Shown piece after piece: positions 16,998-24,906 of a DNA stretch of 64,000 nt. Positions within the stretch are counted from its first letter, which is position 1; every line of letters starts with the position of its first letter. Origin of the DNA: Melioribacter roseus (GTDB taxonomy: Bacteria; Bacteroidota; Ignavibacteria; Ignavibacteriales; Melioribacteraceae); assembly GCA_020722005.1 (NCBI GenBank), contig DYLP01000006.1, positions 1-64,000 on the forward strand, written 5' to 3'. A model generated the notes under the pieces. It was not told the DNA's origin. It worked only from the letters and a program-made list of their open reading frames with translations, and ran no database searches. A program made the position numbers and the translations under genes.

Positions 16998-18698
16998 TTA
17001 AGCTTTCATCCGTTCGCCTTTTTCTTCTTTACTGAAGATCCATCCAACCACTTTACCAATATCGATTTTACCGAAATCGTTCCAGTATTTCCTGGTTCTA
17101 ACGTGCATCGAGCTGGTATCTTCTTCCGGTATCGAACTTGCTTCCGTAATTATTGTATTAATTCTTTCAATCCATATTTCCATATTTTTCTCTCTCAAGT
17201 CGACCCACCCATCGTGCGCCCATAAATCGATACTTTCAGCTGTTATATTCAATTCATTTTCACCTCTGAACGGCGGAATTTTCATCGTATTACCTCGTAG
17301 AAGGGATTTGCCATCGGGAAGAAGAATTGGAATCCCGATCGAAATTATTTCATTTCTCAATTTGTCGTTTTCTTTGATGTACTCGAAAACTTTGTTCGAT
17401 AGTTCCGCTGGAGAAAATTCTGGTATTTTTTTCATTTCGCCGGCTACATGTCTGAGTAAATTTATTTCGTGCAATAATTTCGAAAGGCGCGGCGGACCGA
17501 GTAATTCAAAAGCGACACTCTCTTTATTATGAATATTTTCGAGTTCTTCAAGCTTTTCGATAGCCGAATGTTGCAAGAAGCCGGCTCTGTATGTCGGTTC
17601 GAGTGTTGCATTGTCGAGTGCGTTAATTATATCGTGGCCAGTATTGCCACCTTTGATTTCATATATCAGGTCGTCGGCAATTTCTTCGGGAGTAACATAT
17701 TCCATTTGTCCTTGAGTTGTAATTGCTTCGAATTCTCCTCTGGAGAAGGTGCCGTTCTCGCCTGTGTCTATGTAAACCGATTTTAACGATTCGCCGGTTG
17801 ACTTGAATTTTATATCGGGTTTTAACTGTAGTTTTCCTTCTAACCTAACAGCATCATTTAAATCAATATTCTGAATCTCGATTGGTTTACCTGCTTTTCT
17901 AATTTCACCGAACTCAATTTTTTTCCATGCGATGGCGGCAGTCGGTTTAATTTCCTTTGTAATTGGTCCTTGGGGAGTTCTGCCCATTAAAAAAAGTAAA
18001 AGAGTGTGAGCGCCGGCGACAGCAGATTTACTTAAAAGAACGCGGGACGGTTTTTCTTCGCTGTGAGTGTAAGGTATGTTTAATCCCATACCGCCAGTTC
18101 CGCTCGTGCCGATCTTAAAATAAATTTTCGTGCCCGCTCTGCTCATCGCATTATAAAGTATTTGTACGTGTCGGATAATTTGAGGAACATATTCGCTGCA
18201 AAAGAGTTTTTCCATTTCATTTCGCATTACTTCGGCATCCGAGCCTTCATTCATTAATCTCTTAATTCGGTAATAAGTCGAATAAATATCCTGGTAAGCT
18301 ATTGCTGTTGCCGAATTGACGCAATCGATGACAATATCCGGTTTGTATTCCATGATTAATTTATAGGCAGAGGAATTCTCCAGAATATCGTTATTTAATT
18401 CTTCCATAATGTCATACATCATGGTGCGGCGTGCATCCGGATTTTCAAGAAGTTCCATACGATTCTTATCTTTAAAATCATATCTTACAAAAATATTCCC
18501 CCACCAGGGAATAAAATAATCTTCGGGCAGTCCAGGAAATTCTTTTTTCAATTTTTCAACCTGTCCGAGGGCTTCTTCTTTTCTGAGCGAAGTTACAATA
18601 ATTCTTTTTGGCTTTTCACCCACCAGTTTACGCGTTACCGCATTACCAACCAGTCCCCATCCCCCCAGTACTAATACTGTTTTGTTTTGAATATCCAT
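16998..18698 (-). CDS. Rossmann-fold (SDR-like) protein, 566 aa, function unknown
   Basis: The N-terminus has a dinucleotide-binding motif, VLVLGGWGLVGNAVTRKL (8-25), like extended SDR/NAD-dependent epimerases, followed by an acidic end of the second strand region and PDIVIDCVNSATA (about 119-131). The protein is about twice the usual SDR length. The C-terminal half (about 300-566) has no motif I recognise. A TSGTGGMGLNIPYTHSEE segment sits where an SDR active site might be, but no clear YxxxK is visible. Substrate is unknown. It is monocistronic, with the inverted repeat immediately downstream. Confidence 0.6.
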   Translation of the reverse strand: MDIQNKTVLVLGGWGLVGNAVTRKLVGEKPKRIIVTSLRKEEALGQVEKLKKEFPGLPEDYFIPWWGNIFVRYDFKDKNRMELLENPDARRTMMYDIMEELNNDILENSSAYKLIMEYKPDIVIDCVNSATAIAYQDIYSTYYRIKRLMNEGSDAEVMRNEMEKLFCSEYVPQIIRHVQILYNAMSRAGTKIYFKIGTSGTGGMGLNIPYTHSEEKPSRVLLSKSAVAGAHTLLLFLMGRTPQGPITKEIKPTAAIAWKKIEFGEIRKAGKPIEIQNIDLNDAVRLEGKLQLKPDIKFKSTGESLKSVYIDTGENGTFSRGEFEAITTQGQMEYVTPEEIADDLIYEIKGGNTGHDIINALDNATLEPTYRAGFLQHSAIEKLEELENIHNKESVAFELLGPPRLSKLLHEINLLRHVAGEMKKIPEFSPAELSNKVFEYIKENDKLRNEIISIGIPILLPDGKSLLRGNTMKIPPFRGENELNITAESIDLWAHDGWVDLREKNMEIWIERINTIITEASSIPEEDTSSMHVRTRKYWNDFGKIDIGKVVGWIFSKEEKGERMKA

Positions 18699-18782
18699 TA
18701 TAACTCCTGTTTTGTTTTATTGAAAAATTAAGGTTACTATTATCAGATATCAAGAAAAATGGTAGTAAAAAATTCTGGTCGA

Positions 18783-18811
18783 TTGATAAAGGGATAATGG
18801 TTTCTTAAATT
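18783..18811 (+). promoter_or_regulatory. Probable promoter of the PTS IIA/hisS operon
   Basis: TTGATA (18783-18788) and TAAATT (18806-18811) are spaced by 17 bp, predicting a start near 18818 and a 22-base leader before the ATG at 18841. The -10 is imperfect. Confidence 0.4.
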
Positions 18812-18840
18812 TGTACAAGTAAAAACTAAGTGGGTATTAG

Positions 18841-19314
18841 ATGAAAATTTCGGATATATTACAACCCGACAAAATCATACCTTCATTAAAAGGGAAAACG
18901 AAAGCCGAAGTTATTAATGAATTGGTAGATCTATTTCGAGATGACGAACGGGTAAAAGACCTTGAAGGAGTTCGTGAAGCCGTCCATGAACGAGAAAAAA
19001 TAATGTCGACAGGAGTTGGCAAAGGTTTTGCTATACCGCACGCTAAATCTAACGGTGTCAATGATATCATTGCTGCATTCGGTAAACTCGACGAGCCAAT
19101 CGATTTTCAGGCTCTCGACGGTCAACCGGTAAACCTTGTCTTTTTACTCGTCGGCAAAGAAAATCTTGTCGGACCGCATATTAAACTCCTCAGTAGAATT
19201 TCAAGAATGATGAACAACGAGGAATTCAGAGAAAATCTTTCCATGGCTCAAACTGCCGACGAAATTTATAATCTCTTTGTAGAAGAAGAAAAACAATATT
19301 TCGAAATCAACTAA
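18841..19314 (+). CDS. PTS EIIA domain protein (PtsN/fructose type)
   Basis: The 157-aa protein is a single EIIA domain of the mannitol/fructose/Ntr class. The phosphorylatable His67 lies in GFAIPHAKS, preceded by the usual STGVGKG, and LLVGKENLVGPHIKLLSRIS matches the second conserved His block in HIKLL. No EIIB or EIIC genes accompany it, so a regulatory PtsN-like role is more likely than sugar transport. It precedes hisS by 17 bp on the same strand. Confidence 0.88.
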   Translation: MKISDILQPDKIIPSLKGKTKAEVINELVDLFRDDERVKDLEGVREAVHEREKIMSTGVGKGFAIPHAKSNGVNDIIAAFGKLDEPIDFQALDGQPVNLVFLLVGKENLVGPHIKLLSRISRMMNNEEFRENLSMAQTADEIYNLFVEEEKQYFEIN

Positions 19315-19331
19315 TACCAGGTTTCTCCTTA

Positions 19332-20594
19332 ATGATTAAAGCAATCACAGGTACAAAAGATATCCTTCCAAGCGATATACCCAAATGGAGGTATATCGAA
19401 AATCTCGTCCGCACAACTTTTGAAAAATTTAATTATAGCGAAATACGGACACCGATTTTTGAAGAAACGCGACTTTTCGCTCGTGGCATTGGCGAAGAGA
19501 CCGATATAGTTAGCAAAGAAATGTATACATTCGAAGACAGAGGCGGACTAAGTATTACTCTTAAACCAGAAATGACTGCCGCTGTAGTGAGAGCATTGAT
19601 CGAGCATTCACTCCAAAAAAAATCACAGCTAAACAAGCTCTTCTATATCTCTCCAATGTTCCGACAGGAAAGACCTCAAGCAGGAAGGCTGCGTCAATTT
19701 CATCAATTCGGCGCCGAAGCAATCGGCAGTAACGACCCCTTTTTAGACGCCGAAATGATTGTGATTGCATATTCTATATTAAATCAAATTGGACTGAAAA
19801 ATTTAACCGTAACAATCAATACACTCGGTATCCCTTCAGAAAGAGAAATGTACAAAAATGAATTGAGGGGTTATCTAAAAGACCACTACAATCGTCTTTC
19901 AAACGAAAGCAAGAGAAGATATGGAACAAATATACTGCGAATTTTCGACAGCAAAGAGGAACAGGATATCGAAATAATGAAAGATGCGCCTCTTCTTATC
20001 GATTTTCTCGGTACTCAAAGCCTCGAACACTTCGACAAAGTTAAGAATGCCCTCGCTAAACTTGGAATTAAATATGAAATAGAACCCCGACTTGTAAGGG
20101 GACTGGATTATTACACACACACTACATTCGAAATAGCAAGTGGTAGCGTAGGCTCGCAAAGCGCACTATGCGGCGGAGGTCGTTATAACGGTCTGGTAGC
20201 TCAGCTGGGAGGCGACGATTTACCCGGCGTTGGATTCGCCGCAGGAATCGAACGGATTTTACTGGCTTGTGAAAATGAAAACATCCTTGATTTCCCTCAA
20301 GATAAAATCGACGTATATGTAGCATTGCTCGATAAAAATCTCAATGATGATTCTTTTATTCTTACTAACCGCTTAAGACAGAAAGGATTAAAAGCCGAGT
20401 GCGATTATTTGTCGAGAAGCCTAAAAGCACAAATGCGAGAAGCAAATAAATTGAATGCCTCTTATGTACTCTTTTTTGGCGGTGAGGAATATAAAGATAA
20501 AAAAGCCGTATTGAAAAATATGGAGTCGGGTGTACAAGCTGACATCTCGATTGATGATATTGAATCAATCGTTGAAAAAATAAAGAGAGGTTAA
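19332..20594 (+). CDS. hisS: Histidyl-tRNA synthetase
   Basis: The 420-aa class II synthetase charges tRNA-His. It contains motif 2 (FRQERPQAGRLRQFHQFGAE), the histidine-specific LVRGLDYYTHTTFE motif, and motif 3 GVGFAAGIERIL, then the anticodon-binding domain from about 325. Length is normal. It is followed one base later by a gene of unknown function and then rlmB, an apparent translation-related operon. Confidence 0.96.
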   Translation: MIKAITGTKDILPSDIPKWRYIENLVRTTFEKFNYSEIRTPIFEETRLFARGIGEETDIVSKEMYTFEDRGGLSITLKPEMTAAVVRALIEHSLQKKSQLNKLFYISPMFRQERPQAGRLRQFHQFGAEAIGSNDPFLDAEMIVIAYSILNQIGLKNLTVTINTLGIPSEREMYKNELRGYLKDHYNRLSNESKRRYGTNILRIFDSKEEQDIEIMKDAPLLIDFLGTQSLEHFDKVKNALAKLGIKYEIEPRLVRGLDYYTHTTFEIASGSVGSQSALCGGGRYNGLVAQLGGDDLPGVGFAAGIERILLACENENILDFPQDKIDVYVALLDKNLNDDSFILTNRLRQKGLKAECDYLSRSLKAQMREANKLNASYVLFFGGEEYKDKKAVLKNMESGVQADISIDDIESIVEKIKRG

Positions 20595-20595
20595 T

Positions 20596-21108
20596 GTGCC
20601 TCTGCGAAAAGTTAATGCACCGCCAAAGATTCCCAAAACAAGGAAGAAAAAAGCTGAATCTGTATTGAAAGCTATTCCGGCACCAAAGCCCGACAAGCTC
20701 GAGTATTTATGCAAACTCTTTTTCAGATACGATAAAACCGTAAAGAAACAATATCTCGTTATACGTATCGAAACTATTGCATATTTTACAAACTTTACGT
20801 ACGAAATCACTTATGACTTGTTAGAAAAAGAGAATGACATTTATATAATAATTACAGGATTAAAAGCTAGAATGGATCTCGTCCCTGAAGTAGGTCCTGC
20901 ATCTTGCGAATTAAAGAGAGAGTCTTTGGAAGGAAATATCAATATAAATTTAGCAAAGCAAGACGGTGCCATCAACGGTGCTGAATACCTGTTAGATTTT
21001 AAAAACAAGAAAATCGACCTGATAAAAGAATTTATGCCCCCTAAAAAAAATAACCGCATCTTCTGTAAATTCGAAGTGGATAATGATAATTTTAGTTTTG
21101 CCGACTAA
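20596..21108 (+). CDS. Conserved-looking protein of unknown function between hisS and rlmB
   Basis: The 170-aa soluble protein starts at GTG one base after the hisS stop; AGAGG inside the hisS end serves as ribosome site. The N-terminal 40 residues are basic and proline-rich (KVNAPPKIPKTRKKK), and the rest (about 45-170) looks like alternating beta strands with charged loops. There is no membrane segment or catalytic motif. Tight placement between hisS and rlmB suggests a role linked to RNA or translation, but nothing in the sequence proves it. Confidence 0.65.
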   Translation: MPLRKVNAPPKIPKTRKKKAESVLKAIPAPKPDKLEYLCKLFFRYDKTVKKQYLVIRIETIAYFTNFTYEITYDLLEKENDIYIIITGLKARMDLVPEVGPASCELKRESLEGNININLAKQDGAINGAEYLLDFKNKKIDLIKEFMPPKKNNRIFCKFEVDNDNFSFAD

Positions 21109-21122
21109 GCGGGGATTTTAAA

Positions 21123-21866
21123 TTGGAAATTATTTACGGCAGAAAACCCGTACTCGAGGCAATTAATGCAAAGGAAGATATCGAGGTAATTTACGTTGCT
21201 TATGGATTGCACGGCGAGGCAATAAATCGGATATTTACAGCTGCCAAAAAAAACAATCTTAAAATCACACAACTCTCATCGAAAAAATTCAAGCAACTGG
21301 CTGGCAATCTCAATACCCAAGGTGTAATGGCAATAAAAAGCATCTATAAATTTATGGATTATCGTGATCTGATCGATAATTCGTTAGTAAAGAAAGAACC
21401 CTTAATTTTAATACTCGATACGCTGCAGGACACACACAATCTGGGAGCAGTATTGAGAACAGCTGAATGTGCAGGGGTAGATGGCGTAATAATAACGTCA
21501 ATCGACAGTGCGCCTGTTAACGAGACAGTAGCCAAAATTTCAGCAGGCGCTTTATCACATTTGAAAATTTCCAGAGTCGGAAATCTTATGCAGCCAATTA
21601 AATATCTCAAGGAAAAAGGATTCTGGATTTTTGGAGCTGACGTTTCTGAAAAATCGATAAATTACGACACTGTCGACTATTCCGGTCCAATTGCCCTTAT
21701 TGTAGGTAACGAAGAAAAAGGAATAAGAAGGCTCGTTGCGGAAGAATGCGATTTCCTGGTTAAAATTCCGATGAAAGGGAAAATTGATTCTTTAAATGTA
21801 TCTGTTGCCACAGGAGTGATACTTTTCGAAATTAACCGCCAGCGTTCAATCAAACGTCAGGATTAA
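21123..21866 (+). CDS. rlmB: 23S rRNA 2'-O-methyltransferase (RlmB/SpoU family)
   Basis: The 247-aa SPOUT methyltransferase modifies a guanosine ribose in 23S rRNA using SAM. It has an N-terminal substrate-binding domain (IIYGRKPVLEAI, 3-14) and the three SpoU motifs: DTLQDTHNLGAVLRTAECAG, ALIVGNEEKGIRRLV and IPMKGKIDSLNVSVATGV. The start is TTG with GGGG eight bases upstream. Its end overlaps the convergent bshA by 4 bp. Confidence 0.92.
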   Translation: MEIIYGRKPVLEAINAKEDIEVIYVAYGLHGEAINRIFTAAKKNNLKITQLSSKKFKQLAGNLNTQGVMAIKSIYKFMDYRDLIDNSLVKKEPLILILDTLQDTHNLGAVLRTAECAGVDGVIITSIDSAPVNETVAKISAGALSHLKISRVGNLMQPIKYLKEKGFWIFGADVSEKSINYDTVDYSGPIALIVGNEEKGIRRLVAEECDFLVKIPMKGKIDSLNVSVATGVILFEINRQRSIKRQD

Positions 21867-22990
21867 GAATTCATAACTTTTTCGTAATATTCGATATACT
21901 TCGGTACAATCAAATCTTTGTCAAAATTTTGCACTGCTCTGTTTCTTGAATTCAAAGAAAACGTTTTATACTTCTTTTCGTTGGTAAGCAAATCGAGAAC
22001 ATATTTAGCCATTCTTTCGACATCCCCAATTTCTGCAATATATCCGGTTTCGTTGTGAATAATTAATTCGGGCAATCCACCTACGGATGAACTGACAACA
22101 GGCAAACCGCAAGCCATTGCCTCCAAAGCAGAAAGACCAAAACTTTCGGATTGAGAAGGCATCAAAAAAATATCAGCTGCATTTAAAATTTCCGGAAGTG
22201 CATCTTGCTTGCCCAAAAAAATTACTTCTTCCTGTAAATTTAATTCCCTCGACAACCGTTCGCATTCAGAACGTTCCGGTCCGTCGCCTACAAGTAACAG
22301 ACGTGCTGGAATTTGTTTATTAACAATATCGAGTATTTTGATTGTATCGGTTACTCTTTTAACGGCTCGGAAGTTAGAAGTGTGAACCAGCACTTTTTCT
22401 CCATTCGGTGCAATATGATTTCTAAAGTCTTTGCTCTCCGTCGGTCTATATTTATTAATATCAATAAAATTATAGATAACTTCTATCTCTTTCTGAATAT
22501 TGAAATTCGTCAAAGTTTTTTCTTTCAGGAAGCGGGAAACTACCGTTACACCGTCGCTCTCTTCAATACTGAATTTAACGAGTGGCATGAATGAGGGTTC
22601 CAATCCCATCAAGGTTATATCGGTACCATGTAATGTAGTTATGAATTTAATACTGCTGTTCATTTTTTTTCTAATTTGCTTCGCCAGATACGCACTTATT
22701 GCATGTGGGATTGCATAATGTACATGAATTAAATCCAGATTTTCATATTCAATAACTTCAAGCATTTTACTCGTAAGCGATATATCATAAAGCGAATGCT
22801 CGAATAGAGGATAACTTGCCATTTCAACTTCATGATAAAAAATATTTTCGACAAAATGATTCAAGCGATGAGGTATAGCATAACTAATAAAGTGAACCTG
22901 ATGGCCCCTAGCAGCAAGCTCAAGTCCCAGTTCGGTTGCAACAACTCCGCTGCCGCCATATGTTGGATAGCAAGTAATTCCGATTTTCAT
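21863..22990 (-). CDS. bshA: N-acetyl-alpha-D-glucosaminyl L-malate synthase (bacillithiol)
   Basis: A GT4-family glycosyltransferase of about 375 aa that joins GlcNAc from UDP-GlcNAc to L-malate, the first step of bacillithiol synthesis. The N-terminal KIGITCYPTYGGSGVVATELG and the SYAIPHRL and HVHYAIPHA segments are BshA hallmarks, and the C-terminal donor site has PSQSESFGLSALEAMACG. The Met at 22990 is chosen because the family begins at MKIGITCYP; the frame opens 14 codons earlier. BshB and BshC are not in the window. Confidence 0.9.
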   Translation of the reverse strand: MKIGITCYPTYGGSGVVATELGLELAARGHQVHFISYAIPHRLNHFVENIFYHEVEMASYPLFEHSLYDISLTSKMLEVIEYENLDLIHVHYAIPHAISAYLAKQIRKKMNSSIKFITTLHGTDITLMGLEPSFMPLVKFSIEESDGVTVVSRFLKEKTLTNFNIQKEIEVIYNFIDINKYRPTESKDFRNHIAPNGEKVLVHTSNFRAVKRVTDTIKILDIVNKQIPARLLLVGDGPERSECERLSRELNLQEEVIFLGKQDALPEILNAADIFLMPSQSESFGLSALEAMACGLPVVSSSVGGLPELIIHNETGYIAEIGDVERMAKYVLDLLTNEKKYKTFSLNSRNRAVQNFDKDLIVPKYIEYYEKVMNS

Positions 22991-23075
22991 AATTTTTTTT
23001 ATAGTTTTTTGTAATTTTTCATCATTCAACAAATTTTTGAATTAAACTGTTCATAATATATTAATTTTTAACAAT

Positions 23076-23939
23076 ATGAATATTGCATTGATAGGACACT
23101 CAATCATCGATTATATCTCCATAAACGGAAAAGAATTCGTTCGACCTGGAGGAATCTACTATTCGGCGCTTGGAATGTTCTCACAAATTAAACGGCGGGA
23201 CAATATTTTTTTAATTACCGGCATAAATAAGAATCAATTTTCGCTTTTTAATTCCCTTTACGGAAAATTGCGTACAGACTACGTTTTCAATTTATCCGAT
23301 ATGCCTTCAGTTATATTGATTACCGAAGAAGAAGGTGAACGTGAGGAAATCTACAAAAATTTATCCGGTAAATTAATTCTTCCCGATATCGATTGGAACC
23401 GTTTCGACGGTATTTTGATTAATATGATTACCGGTTTCGATGTCGACCACCAGCAACTTGCAAAAATTAGAAAGAGTTACAAAGGACTAATTTATTTCGA
23501 CGTTCATACACTGGCACGAGGAGTTGATACTGACAACAAGCGCTTATTCAGAACAATACCCGAAATAGAAAAGTGGCTATCTGGTATCGATATCTTGCAA
23601 TGCAACCAGAACGAGTTAAAAACAATTTATGACTACAGTAACCGTAACGAAGCAGCGGCAGAAATTATAAATCACGGAGTTAAGATTGTCCTGATTACAA
23701 AAGGAAATTCAGGGGCGGAACTACATTACAGTTCAGGCAATCAGCTAGAAACGGTCGAAGTTAAAGCTAAAGAAGTGGATGAGATTAATAAAATTGGCTG
23801 CGGCGATATCTTTGGGTCGGTCTTTTTTTATTCATATCTTTCCACCCGGGATTTGAATTATTCCCTAAAAAGAGCCAATTATTTTGCAGCTTTATCTGTA
23901 TCCGGTAAAATTGACAACATTATAAAAGCAAAATTATGA
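23076..23939 (+). CDS. PfkB-family carbohydrate kinase
   Basis: A 287-aa ribokinase-like sugar or nucleoside kinase. The N-terminal GG pair is in RPGGIYYS and the C-terminal signature is NKIGCGDIFGSVF, where the usual GAGD is GCGD (241-244) with catalytic Asp244 kept. NQNELKTI is the typical central motif. Substrate cannot be read from the sequence. It overlaps the next gene by 4 bp (ATGA), so the two are translationally coupled; a role in activating a sugar for surface glycans is inference. Confidence 0.8.
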   Translation: MNIALIGHSIIDYISINGKEFVRPGGIYYSALGMFSQIKRRDNIFLITGINKNQFSLFNSLYGKLRTDYVFNLSDMPSVILITEEEGEREEIYKNLSGKLILPDIDWNRFDGILINMITGFDVDHQQLAKIRKSYKGLIYFDVHTLARGVDTDNKRLFRTIPEIEKWLSGIDILQCNQNELKTIYDYSNRNEAAAEIINHGVKIVLITKGNSGAELHYSSGNQLETVEVKAKEVDEINKIGCGDIFGSVFFYSYLSTRDLNYSLKRANYFAALSVSGKIDNIIKAKL

Positions 23940-24838
23940 TTAAGACAAGAATATTGATTGTTGGGTCGAATGGAATGTTGGGTCAACGTCTCACACGTTA
24001 TTTTTCATTGCGGTTGGATAAATTTGAACTTTTGTGTGCCTCAATTGAAAAAAATTCGAATATAAAATCGGTCCAGTATAAAACTCTCGACATAACAGAC
24101 AAAAACAGCGTAAAGAAAATTATACTCGATTTCTTTCCCGACTTCGTAATTAATGCTGCCGCCTATACCAATGTCGACAAAGCTGAAACAGAACGTGAAC
24201 TGGCATGGAAATTAAACGTAAAGGGCGTGGAAAATCTGGCATTTTATTCGTGGACTATCGACGCTCATCTTATCCACATTTCTACCGATTATATTTTTGA
24301 TGGAAAAAAGGGACCCTATTCCGAGACCGACCGTCCCTGTCCAATAAGTTATTACGGTAGGACAAAACTTGCTGCTGAAAATTCAATTCGTGCAAACGGA
24401 GTAAGGTATACAATACTTAGAACCAATGTGCTCTACGGTCCTACCAAAGAAGGCAAACCGGATTTTGTCAAATGGGTTATTAATTCGTTGAAAGAAAACA
24501 AAGTTATCAACATCGTAACCGATCAATACAACAATCCAACTTTTACGGACGACCTTGTAGATTCCATTGCCAAAATAATTGAATTCAGGAAAGAAGGAAT
24601 TTACAATATAGGCGGGAAAGAAATACTATCCCGTTACGAATTCACACAGAAAATTGCAGACTATTTTCAGCTCAATAAAAAATTAATTCGCCCCATACTA
24701 ACGAAAGATTTGAATCAGCCTGCACAGCGTCCACTGAAATCGGGATTAATTATTCTCAAAGCCGCAATTGAACTGGGTTATCAACCTCATTCGTTCGAAG
24801 AAACTTTTGCCGCTATAAAATCGGAATTGAATCTTTAG
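23936..24838 (+). CDS. rfbD: dTDP-4-dehydrorhamnose reductase family protein
   Basis: A 300-aa NAD(P)-binding protein with GSNGMLGQRL (9-18), the AYTNVDKAE signature, HISTDYIFDG and the YYGRTKLAAE active-site YxxxK. It could perform the last step of dTDP-L-rhamnose synthesis, complementing rfbC at 14107. Some members of this family act on other nucleotide sugars, so the exact substrate is a little less certain than the fold. Confidence 0.85.
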   Translation: MIKTRILIVGSNGMLGQRLTRYFSLRLDKFELLCASIEKNSNIKSVQYKTLDITDKNSVKKIILDFFPDFVINAAAYTNVDKAETERELAWKLNVKGVENLAFYSWTIDAHLIHISTDYIFDGKKGPYSETDRPCPISYYGRTKLAAENSIRANGVRYTILRTNVLYGPTKEGKPDFVKWVINSLKENKVINIVTDQYNNPTFTDDLVDSIAKIIEFRKEGIYNIGGKEILSRYEFTQKIADYFQLNKKLIRPILTKDLNQPAQRPLKSGLIILKAAIELGYQPHSFEETFAAIKSELNL

Positions 24839-24906
24839 TGAGTTCTATTTCTCTTGTTAATTTGAGATAACTATAATAACTTATCGTTCAAAAAAGGGGG
24901 GCTATT

